This document shows, in pieces, positions 54,601-64,000 of a DNA stretch of 64,000 bases. Positions within the stretch are counted from its first letter, which is position 1. The number at the start of each line of letters is the position of its first letter. Below the pieces are notes generated by a model. That model was not told where the DNA came from, did not search any database, and saw nothing but the letters and a program-made list of their open reading frames with translations. A program made the position numbers and the translations under genes. The stretch is from Melastoma dodecandrum (lineage: Eukaryota; Streptophyta; Magnoliopsida; Myrtales; Melastomataceae). Where the stretch lies: NCBI GenBank assembly GCA_029817715.1, contig JARUPY010000533.1, forward strand, positions 5,476,001-5,540,000. The letters run 5' to 3'.

Positions 54601-57600
54601 CGGATCCGAAGCCAAGGTGGTCAAGAGCGTCAAGCGGAGGTCGGGGATCCGAGATGGTGGCCGCTAGAGACGTCGGGTGCGAGCTGTTTAAGTCTGGGGA
54701 GTCCAGGGGCGCGACGTCGTCGTCGGGAAGACTTGTCACGGCTGTTGTGAAATCCGAGACCGCCGGGGGAAGGTGGCCTGCCACCATGAAGCTCGGGGAC
54801 GCCGGGGAGAGGTTGCTGGTCCACCGTCAGTTCTGAGGAGTTAGGGAAAAGAGGTAGGATGCCGCTGCAGGTCTTAGGGACGTCGGGGGGTGGATCCGTC
54901 GGTCGCTGAGCCGGCTGAGGACGACCACGAAGAGCAGGTCGCTGGTTCGTCGCTGATGGAGAGATCATGAGGATGCGTGGTCGAAGGAGCCGTCTGGGAA
55001 GTCCAAGTTTGTCGCCGCTGGTCCTAGACGCCGGGGAGGGAGTGGGCTGCCATGGTTGAACTCAAGGCGGCCGCTGCTGGAAAGACGCCGGAGGGAGTAG
55101 CGGTTTGCCGCTGCTGGTTCTGTGGGAATCGAGGAGGGGCCGAGAGTATGAACCGCTTTGGGGTTGGAGGTAGAGAGAAGGTGGAGTCGCCGATGCTGAA
55201 GGGGGACGGATGCGCCGTCGCTGGTTCTGAGAAGTCGTGGAGACAGGTTGCTGCCAAGAGGGAGCAAGGAGCCCATTTTACCTCGTCCAACATGCTTGAT
55301 TGGAAGATGACGATGACGCCGTCAGGGGAAGAGCAGAAACTTTTTGGTCCTCCGGCGGAAGGCCGTCCTCCGAAGGGTGAGTCATGGGTGTTCTCTTGTA
55401 TCTGTCTCTTTTGTAACTCCCTCTGCTGTTTATGTCCCCCCGACTCCCAGGAAAAACTTCCGTTTCCGAAAATCTCGGGGAATTGTGGGAGTCGAGACTG
55501 TTGATATTTTTTTGAATAAGATAACCGATGTTATGCTCCATCTTCCTTACAGGATACGTGGATAACGGGAGGAGTTTGTCCAGTGTGGGAAAGAATGTTT
55601 GTTTTATGTATATATATTTTTTATTTTGGGTAAAATGGGTCCTTTGGTTGTATGAACTTGGGCTTTGGCCATCTTGGAGAATGCACCTTGGGTTTATTAT
55701 TGTTCGTGGCCTGTGTATCAATTTGTGGTATTACAGTTTGCCCCTCCTTGGGAGAGAATCTGGAAAGATTCGCTCGCAAGGACATCGGGAATACCTCAAA
55801 TTATATTTCGAGAGCGTCTTTGATAGACGTGCACCCTGAAAGCACTTAAAGAAAATCATTAGTCACAACGAAAACAAAAACAACTAAATGTACATGCACA
55901 TTATGTTTTGTTTTCTTTTTCTCTTTTGAAGCATGTTTCAAAGCGAGAGCGGAGAAGGTTTTCTGATTTCTTTCGTGTTTTACCCTCATTTCTGAAAGCC
56001 ATTTCAGTTGGATTTCAGAATTCCCTTGACTTGAATGCTCATGTACCGGTCGAATGAGACTTTACTTGGGTTGTAATGTAGGTTCGGCATAAGGCCTTTA
56101 GACTGAAAGTTTAAATTCTCTGTCTGAAAGAAAAAGTTTAAGGACCTCATCAAAAGCTGGATCGTAGAGGTTCACCATTCAAGCAAATTCTCCATCATTT
56201 AGACGGCCCACCAGTTGACATGTTCTGTTGGGGGATGAATAAATGGTTTACTGGCAGGTGTGATCAATCCACTTTGGGAAAAGCTTTGTTTTATAAGGGT
56301 AGCATCTTTGCTTTTGCGACCGTCAATGTCAGTCCCGATGCTTTGTTTTTGCTCTTTCGATTTTCATTTTGCGCTTTCTTTTGAAGACTTTGGTCTTTGC
56401 GCTAATTTTGCTTTTTCTTTACTGGATCATAGGGATTTGCCCCACTCTGTTTTCTGGTACTTTTCTTTGGTATTTGTGCTCTTTGGAAAATTCTTTGAGA
56501 AATTCGGTCCTCAGGAACGACTTAACTGGTAGGCCTAATTGTCGATGGTCCTTTTCACTTGAATCTTAAGGAAATGTAGCCTTCACGATCCGTTGCTTCC
56601 GGTTTCTAGCTACAGGATCTCCATTTTAACCTCGATGTGAGGCGGTCCTTAGACTCAAAAGGTGTAGTGTACATGAAAACTTCTACTTTGGCTCGAAAAG
56701 GCTAGCAATAGTTGATGTTTCGTGTTTGGGGATAGAGAAGAAATGCTCGATCTCATCCCAGTTTAGAGCATCTTTTGTCAAAGGATTCGTTATCCGTCTG
56801 AATGCTCGTGTATGAATCCTCACAGTGTTTGCGCTCATCACTCTGGGTAAGTGTTTGGGAATAGGCTTGCCTTCTCCATTCTCGCTCAGAGACATTTTTA
56901 ATAAAGATAGTTTCGAATTGTATGCAAATGAGCACACAAACATTTAAGAAATGACTAGGTTTAGATACTCAAACCTCCGTAGTGCTCTTGTGCACTTTGA
57001 GGGGGAAGTGTTTGCACTTTCATGCCCCAGTCATGTTCTTTTGAGATTAGAATCAAATGGCTTCAACCCGACCACCCACGCCGTTGCCTAGGAGTTTGTA
57101 CCGTACTGTGAGGATGCCCATGTACCCACACAGTCGACAACGGACAGAGACAAAGTTAGTTCATGTACTTCGACTCTTGTTTGGGGAGATAACAATGAAA
57201 TGAAGTATCCGCTGGGGAGATGAGGTGGATATGTCCGTCTCAATGATAGTTCAGGAAGAATATGCTTGTATGTTCGATCCTTGTTGAGGAATGCAATGCA
57301 TGTAATCAACTCCAGCTTGAACGACGGCAGGACTCCAATTGGGGAAATGGAGATACGACTCCATCTGGGGAAATATAAGAAATTTTGTTAGAGAGCAGTG
57401 TAGATGATACTCCCTTTTGGTATGGTCATCTTTGGTGATGACAAAGGCAATTTCGAAGCTTTGGTTCGAAATTTTCCACCCAACCGCCCGCGCCTTTGTC
57501 TATAATGTAGGATGCTCATGTACCTACACTCGCCAAAGGGCGGAGAACAAGTGAACTCATGTAACTTGTTTCATTTAAAATGAAGTTTGCTCATGTAACT

Positions 57601-60600
57601 TCATTTATGAAAGGCGAAGTAGAGTTTTGATACTTCCCTTTTCGTATGATTTCATCATTGCGTCTTCGTCCGATGGAATCGAAGGATTAACGAAACTGCG
57701 ACAAGGCTTTGGCTCGAAGCTTTGCCGCCCTACCGCCCTCGCCTTTGCCATAGGAGTTTTGTACCATTCGTGTGAGGAGCTCTTGTACCTGCCCACGAGG
57801 CAAAGGACGTAAACGAAATGTGCTCATGTAATTTCGCTTAGTTTGATGAAGAGAGTAAAGACTGTGTGATTCTCCCTTTTCATGTGTATTGTAAGTGTTC
57901 ATTGCCCCAGTTCTTTGGGGATATAAAGAAGTTCGTTGACGAAGATTGTTCTGAAGCTTTGGTTTGAAGCTTTATTGTTTGTCTTCATTGTCTGCCTAGG
58001 GCGCTCATGTAGTCTTGTTGATGACATTTGTTTTGAAGCTTTGGTTTTCACTGTTTGCCTGGGACGCTCATGTATCCCTTTCATGTAATTTGTGGTGTTG
58101 TTGATGACATGTTGCTCCAAAGCTTTGGTCCGAAATATGTTGATTGTCCAAAAGCCCGAATCGGGTCCAACGCCCGTAAAACAGAGACATGAGTCCGGAA
58201 TGATGCCCCAGGATCACTCGGAATTTGCCCCGGATTGTTCTCGTGTTGTCGTCGTTGTTGTTTTGCTAACGAAGGCTGTTTCGAAACTTTGGCTCGAAAC
58301 TTTCTCACCTTACCGTCCTTGCCTTCGTCGTCTGTCTAGGATGTTCATGTACCTATAAAACAAGTCGAAGGGCAAAACAAGTAAGCTCATGTAACCTGTT
58401 CTGCAAAGAAGGTATTAGTTGATGAACGAATACTCCCTTTCATGTAGATCGTCGTTTTGTTGACAACGAAGGATATTTCGAAGCTTTGGCTGGAAACTTT
58501 ACCACCCTGCCACCCACGCCTTCGTCAACATGCGACAAGGGCTAAAATAAGTGAGCTCATGTAACTTATTTTTGCAAGAAAGAATTGATCAAGGAATAGA
58601 TACTCCCTTTCATGTATTGTAATATCGAAGAGTGTCCACGTTGAGTATTTGTGACGGTTCTCTTCGATAAGATGATTGACTTCGGTTGAATGCCTCGGAT
58701 GTACAAAGTTGATGGCTTTTTGTGGTGCGCGTGGGCAATGACCGCAGCTGTGGTGGGTGGGCTAGGGGATTGGTCGCTCATGTGGTGGGCCGAGGTGCTT
58801 GTTTTTTTGCCCATGAGTGATGCGGTGACTGACCTTCTCTCCTTTTCTTTGATGACAGTTGGTGGTTGACTACTGTCGGGATGACCACTTGGGTGCCGTA
58901 AGGAATTCAAAGGAAATTACCCCAGTCGAAGTATGCGTCGTCGTTTGGTAGACATCATGCTCTTTGGTGTTGGTAAGCTATTGTGTGAGCTCCAGACGAG
59001 TCATCTTGTACTGGTTCGCTGCCGATTGAAGAATATGGTCCATGTTCATATTTTTGTCGTTGGGATGCTGTGGATCCGACATTCGTCAAGTTCTTGTTGT
59101 CGGAGAAACGATGAGGTTGAATGAAGTGTTCATATTTGGGGGTTGATTGCTCGCAGCTGTCCTGATCTCGCGATGCCGTTGTGAATGATGGGGTTTGCCC
59201 CTTGTGCTGGATTATGTTATGGAGTTATAAGCTGGGGAATTACCCCTGTTTGGAATGATGTTTCCATTGGTGCCGAGGTTGTTTGCATCTGTTTCTTTGG
59301 AGCGATTGTTGGATCAGTAGGGCGTGATGTTCCCAATGTATCTGATTGTAGCATGTCCGTGAATGGCTCTATGGGCTTGTCATTAGCTCTGATGTTGACT
59401 GTGGTTGGCTGATGAGATGTAACCTCCTTGGGGTTTTCATGTTGTTGTAGATTTGGCTTTGGACTTGGCTATCGTTGAGGAATCCTTGGTCTTCATGTCG
59501 TTGGATATACGGTTCTGGACCTTGGTAGCCGTCGAGCATCTTTGGTCTCATGTTGTTGCATGTACTATGGTAGCCGTCGAGTAATTTGTGATTTTCATGT
59601 CTTGCCCCAATTCCTTTTCGAGGAGTCATACTGGAGAATTAAACTTTATAAAGAAAGTAGAGAAAAGGTTTAGATTAGTATCATGCAACAGTGTAATCGA
59701 TGCATGATAAATTTGTGATGTTGTTTAATCGCACTCATGTATGCATAAAAGTATGCATTATGTAATTGTAATTGTAAATGAGAAGTCATGATGCAATGGA
59801 GCAATTTCTCTGAATGACATGATAATGTAACTACTGCAATCGAACATACACTCATGTAGTCATGCGAATACATGAATACAGTAAGCAATAAAATAGGTAG
59901 CGAATGTATGAATGCAGTAAGCAATAAAATAGGTAGGGATAGGAGAAATGAAGGTTGTTGAAGCCCATTGTAATAAACTCCATCAAACTGCAAAACGAGA
60001 AGTGTTAGTTTTACAGTCATAGCAGACAAAGCGTACCTGACACCTGTCCCTGCACAAGTAGCAGTCACTCAGTAACAGACAAATGCACGTACGGCGTCTG
60101 GTACCTGTAGTGAGCAAACAATGCTAGACTCTCGGATGAAGGCCTCTAAACCTCCCTCGGACTGAGGGAAGCGGGGCCCCGGCCAAACACCATACCGCAA
60201 ATAGCAGCAGGCTGAGCCTTTCGGGGACCCCCCTAAAAATCCTAGCCCCGGGTTCGGGCACACCTAGATATGCCTAGGAAAGCAGTAAACAAACACAACC
60301 ATGAGAGCATACAAAGGGCACCGAGCCAAGCAATTACACACGCAAACAAGAACTCCTCTCCACATGTGGATTAAAATGTAAGAGCGTTCGAAACAAATCC
60401 ACATGCAGATTTCCCCAGCGGAGTCGCCATCCGGGATGTACGCGCGCCTTCCGGCCTAGCACGCGCGCAGCGGTTCGAACGACACGAGGATCCGGGCCCG
60501 CTCCCCTAGAATCCTACAGTCGGCGTCGCGACTCGAGCGCCGAACGCCGCGGAAGAGACCAGGGTGGTCCCTCCTTCGATTCCTGACCGGATCTGCCCAG

Positions 60601-63600
60601 ACTCTTCGCCGATCGTCTCCATGCTCCTTAAGAGGCGGCGGGCGAAAAGAAGCGCATGGCCCGAGGAGGAAGCTTTAGGAGGTTCCAAGAGCGGCTCGTG
60701 CCGTCAGTCCCTCATCCAAAATGACTTCGTAAAAAGATGTGTTGTTGTTTAACCTAGGTAAACTATTACGGAGTCGCCACCGACTTAATTATAAAAGCTT
60801 GGTTTAAGTCGGAAAACCAGAGTAGATTCGGGGATTCCTAATTACTAACTCTTACATTTAAACATGCGAAAAGGTGGCGTTTGCTCCAAAAGGTTTGCTT
60901 TTGGTTGACGGGTGTTGGGCCCGATTCAGGCGTTGGACCCGAATTCATGTGTATTGGTTTAGCAAATCGCATGCGACGATAAACCTATGTGCCTAAGGCA
61001 TGCGAACAAGCACAGACAATGATTGAGATCAAAGAGGGCGGGGAAGGATGGTGACCGTGGGCCTATGCACTTGGACCCACGGCCCGTTACACGTGGAATT
61101 AAAGAAAATCGGGAGGCCCGCACCTCCCTCATGTACCTGAGGCCCACCGGGATGCTTTACATCGGTAGGGCTTGTCAGTTGAGGCCGCTCTCGAGATGTG
61201 CTTCCACCATGGGTTTCTTCACGCGCCTCCAGTCTTCGAAATTCGTTTTGTCGAACTCCCGTGAAGCTCAATTGATTTTCATGCAAATCAAACCAGAATG
61301 CGGTGGTCAGAAAATTCTAATTGAATTTTTGAAACAATTCAAATTAACTATAATAAGTCGGAGTGAGACTTACGGCGCGTTGTGTGGCCCGTTGATGTCG
61401 ATCTTCCGTGATGTAGGAAGATAACGGGGCGTCGTGTGGCCCGTTGATATTGATCTTCAGTGATGATGAAAATAGATGTTCGGGGCGTTGTGTAGCCCGT
61501 TGATGTCGATATTCCGAAGTTGCATGCTCAGTATTCATGCAAAACAAAATGTAAGTGTGAGTAGATTTTTTTTTTAATGGAAACACGTAATCCAATTAGA
61601 ATAAATCAAGTAAGTCGAAATGAGACTTACACGGGATAATTTCTATTCCCGAATGTCGGAGAATTACTTCTTGGTGCTTCCATACCAAGATAACCGGGCG
61701 ATGTCTTGGCGTCCCAAATAAATCCAACACGTCGTTGATGTATTTTTCATGTAAGATGAACATGAAATATGCGTTAGTTATCATAATAATCCTATCAATT
61801 GATAACTGTTTGAATATTCCTACTCTTCTAAACGCATGTAAAAGGGGCGTACACACATTTAAAGGATAGTAATTAGATATACAAGTAAAGAGAAATCGAT
61901 CACTGCAATGTTTATGAACAAACAGTCACACACATTTGTTCAAATCATATTCGGAGTAAAGATAAAATTTGTCGAAGCAAAAAGTCTTGGCAGATACGTG
62001 AGAGAGCAGGAAAAGAAATAAAATAATAATAAAAACAAGCAAACGATCAGAAAACATCACAATTGCTTTGACCAAGTCAAAATTGATTGAGTGAGAAAGG
62101 AATTATTACCCCGTGAGATGAAATGGAGGAAGCCTTCGACCTTGCTGGTCATTTGTGTTTGAAAATAAAAGGCGACACCCATGGAATCCCACTTTTTGAA
62201 CTTGTAGCATGGAGGTTGCAACCCACGCCCGAATTTGGGAGGCCGATGGTTCGTTGGGTCATCGAGCATGACAACCGCAGCGGCGAGGGAAGAGAAGTCG
62301 GGGTCAGATCTGGTGAGGGTAATGTCGTCGGGGGCCGCAGATTTGGGCGTGGGAGGAGCTGTTCGGGGCGGATCCGGAGCCAAGGTGGTCAAGAGCGTCA
62401 AGCGGAGGTCGGGGATCCGAGATGGTGGCCGCTAGAGACGTCGGGTGCGAGCTGTTTAAGTCTGGGGAGTCCAGGGGCGCGACGTCGTCGTCGGGAAAAC
62501 TTGTCACGGCTGCTGTGAAATCCGAGACCGCCGGGGGAAGGTGGCCTGCCACCATGAAGCTCGGGGACGCCGGGGAGAGGTTGCTGGTCCACCGTCGGTT
62601 CTGAGGATTTGGGGAGAAGAGGTAGGATGCCGCTGCAGGTCTTAGGGACGTCGGGGGGTGGATCCGTCGATCGCTGAGCCGGCTGAGGACGACCACGAAG
62701 AGCAGGTCGCTGGTGCGTCGCTGATGGAGAGATCATGAGGATGCGTGGTCGAAGGAGCCGTCTGGGAAGTCCAAGTTTGTCGCCGCTGGTCCTAGACGCC
62801 GGGGAGGGAGTGGGCTGCCATGGTTGAACTCAAGGCGGCCGCTGCTGGAAAGACGCCGGAGGGAGTAGCGGTTTGCCGCTGCTGGTTCTGTGGGAATCGA
62901 GGAGGGGCCGAGAGTATGAACCGCTTTGGGGTTGGAGGTGGAGAGAAGGTGGAATCGCCGATGCTGAAGGGGGACGGATGCGCCGTCGCTGGTTCTGAGA
63001 AGTCGTGGAGACAGGTTGCTGCCAAAATGGAGCAAGGAGCCCATTTTACCTCGTTCAACATGCTTGATTGGAAGATGATGATGACGCCGTCAGGGGAAGA
63101 GCAGAAACTTTTTGGTCCTCCGGCGGAAGGCCGTCCTCCGAAGGGTGAGTCATGGGTGTTCTCTTGTATCTGTCTCTTTTGTAACTCCCTCTGCTGTTTA
63201 TGTCCCCCCGACTCCCAGGAAAAACTTCCGTTTCCGAAAATCTCGGGGAATTGTGGGAGTCGAGACTGTTGATATTTTTTTGAATAAGATAACCGATGTT
63301 ATGCTCCATCTTCCTTACAGGATACGTGGATAACGGGAGGAGTTTGTCCAGTGTGGGAAAGAATGTTTGTTTTATGTATATATATTTTTTATTTTGGGTA
63401 AAATGGGTCCTTTGGTTGTATGGACTTGGGCTTTGGCCATCTTGGAGAATGCACCTTGGGTTTATTATTGTTCGTGGTCTGTGTATCAATTTGAGGTATT
63501 ACAAAGATAATTGATGTTCATTTTAGCTAGCGAGTGACTATTCAAGCATTTTTATTGACGGCTTTCTTTACAGCCTGATTATCTGAGGAAGATATTTTTG

Positions 63601-63694
63601 AAGATTCTGGCAATGGAATCCAAGTCTCAAAATACGATTCGTAATTCCATCCCATCCAACTCTAGTGTCTGTATTGACATGCCTTCCGACACAG
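51615..63694 (+). CDS. Small MED15-like KIX-domain protein, copy B (3' end outside window)
   Basis: Exons 51615-51760, 52330-52441 and 63574-63694 match copy A exons 1-3 in phase; exon 4 would begin at the first base after the window. It encodes MDNKNWRPSPSPQGG, GDWRSSLSADSRDRIVNK, METLKKHQPVSGPEGLSELK, AVRFEEKIYHVASSQ and YLRKIFLKILAMESKSQN. Exon 2 keeps three codons missing in copy A and so is closer to canonical MED15. Intron 2 carries the 10.84-kb LARD-like element, making it about 11.1 kb. The coding exons are intact, so function depends on whether this intron is still spliced. Confidence 0.72.
52662..55735 (-). repeat. 3' LTR of the LARD-like element
   Basis: 3074 bp. It begins with a GC-rich near-palindrome (GCGCGCCTTCCGGCCTAGCACGCGCGC pattern at 52666-52692) and contains a GC-rich degenerate tandem region (about 54500-55290). 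It differs from the right LTR by scattered substitutions and small indels, including an 8-base CAAGCAAA duplication near 54265. Confidence 0.9.
53595..53745 (+). repeat. Tandem repeat inside the LARD LTR, about three units
   Basis: Units of about 50-60 bases share TTGTGTGGCCCGTTGATGTC and GATCTTC. The same array lies at about 61373-61515 in the other LTR. The truncated element has one related unit near 29108. Confidence 0.75.
57430..58620 (+). repeat. Degenerate tandem array in the LARD interior
   Basis: Successive units of about 150-230 bases share the order TTTCGAAGCTTTGG, a CCACCC-rich word, GCGCCTTTG or GCCTTCGTC, GCTCATGTACCT, CTCATGTAAC and ATACTCCCTTTTCATGT. At least five copies are recognisable around 57455, 57700, 58265, 58475 and a shorter one near 57950. 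Related single units occur near 32000-32425 in the truncated element. Confidence 0.7.
60413..60429 (-). promoter_or_regulatory. Candidate tRNA primer binding site of the LARD-like element
   Basis: TGGCGACTCCGCTGGGG on the minus strand, just inside the right LTR. It resembles the GGCGACTC-type word found after the 5' LTR of some plant gypsy/TAT elements. The primer tRNA was not identified. Confidence 0.5.
60437..63502 (-). repeat. 5' LTR of the LARD-like element
   Basis: 3066-bp right copy, collinear with 52662-55735. Open frames of 100-150 codons inside both LTRs overlap GC-rich repeats and show no protein family. Confidence 0.9.
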
Positions 63695-64000
63695 GTATGA
63701 TTGGCTACCTCCTTTATCACTGAGCGGTCATTTAGGGGCCTTAACTAATGATCCGGGCTGTTTGCTGCCTTTCCTTTTATTGTTTCTACGTGCATGCTCA
63801 TCTATGTTTTAATTCAAACTTTCCATCCTGTTTCTACTTGCACGATTAACTACGTTTTAACACCTGCCATGTATGAATGTGTCAATTTGCCGTGACAACT
63901 TGTGAATATCTTTTTCTTTTTAATGAGCATTCTTAAACGTCCGAAGTATTTATGGTTCTGTGCATATCTTTGTCGACTCCTTTGGCTGTCTGCTTCGCAG

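Larger units (their letters stand above)
55736..60436 (-). other. Internal region of the LARD-like element
   Basis: 4.7 kb without recognisable protein domains on either strand. The left third (to about 57463) is shared with the truncated element in unit A, the middle is a degenerate repeat array, and the right end carries the primer-site candidate. Confidence 0.8.
52662..63502 (-). mobile_element. Complete LARD-like non-autonomous LTR retrotransposon
   Basis: 10,841-bp element with two LTRs of about 3.07 kb, TG...CA ends and TSD AAGAT (52657-52661 and 63503-63507). Unit A has the empty site with a single AAGAT near 33725. On the minus strand a primer-site candidate TGGCGACTCCGCTGGGG (60413-60429) lies seven bases inside the right LTR, and the polypurine tract AAGGAGGGGCAAAC (55736-55749) abuts the left LTR. 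The 4.7-kb internal region has no recognisable gag, protease, reverse transcriptase or integrase. Long LTRs with a non-coding interior define LARDs; it must be moved by an autonomous partner, perhaps a Ty3/gypsy element. Confidence 0.9.
42804..64000 (+). repeat. Tandem duplication, unit B
   Basis: Collinear with unit A (about 23573-34220). It contains the protease last exons, LNK-B, zinc-finger pseudogene and MED15-B. Unit-specific insertions are Copia 2 (43384-47859) and the LARD-like element (52662-63502). The window ends exactly at the splice acceptor before MED15-B exon 4. Confidence 0.9.

Noticed and set aside
57430..58620. CRISPR-like or satellite array
   Set aside because: Units are long and degenerate without uniform spacers, and they lie inside a retrotransposon of a plant genome.
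62304..62736. Overlapping frames of 100-150 codons in the GC-rich part of both LARD LTRs
   Set aside because: They arise from GC-rich tandem units open in several frames at once and have no family resemblance.
52662..63502. Disruption of the MED15-B coding sequence by the LARD-like element
   Set aside because: Exons 2 and 3 flank the element with intact splice sites, so the insertion is intronic and not by itself a coding lesion.

Overview
The window is nuclear DNA of a flowering plant, most likely a eudicot. It has many short GT-AG introns, plant-only families (hydroxyproline O-arabinosyltransferase, LNK clock proteins, EAR-type C2H2 zinc fingers) and abundant LTR retrotransposons and TIR elements. 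There are no bacterial features. Gene models were built by eye from reading frames, splice sites and family knowledge; no alignment or search was run.

Region 1 (1-23.3 kb) is gene-rich. It holds a six-exon annexin (minus), a 17-exon LacZ-type GH2 beta-galactosidase (plus), a broken PIP5K (minus) with a 139-bp MITE inside an exon, and an eight-exon hydroxyproline O-arabinosyltransferase (plus). Between them lie foldback and Mutator-like TIR elements with unusual GC-rich palindromic modules and a decayed MULE transposase tail.

Region 2 (23.5-64 kb) is a tandemly duplicated block. Its repeating order is small MED15/KIX-like gene, AED3-like aspartyl protease, LNK3/4-like clock gene, C2H2-EAR zinc-finger pseudogene, then MED15/KIX again. 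One unit is collapsed to a MED15 exon-1 stub joined to the protease last exon (23.5-23.9 kb). The next unit runs from 25.0 to 34.4 kb, and the third from 34.7 kb past the window end. The LNK copies differ by two predicted residues, so the duplication looks recent.

Transposons entered each copy independently, so each copy supplies the empty site for the other. A 549-bp MULE-type MITE (9-bp TSD) and a truncated LARD-like LTR element sit in the first unit. In the second are a decayed Copia (36.6-41.0 kb, TSD GTTGG) between the two halves of the protease gene, a nearly intact Copia (43.4-47.9 kb, TSD GTTTT) upstream of LNK-B, and a complete 10.8-kb non-autonomous LARD-like element (52.7-63.5 kb, TSD AAGAT) in a MED15-B intron. 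The protease and zinc-finger genes look dead in all copies. Both LNK genes and the MED15-like genes keep open frames and consistent splice phases.
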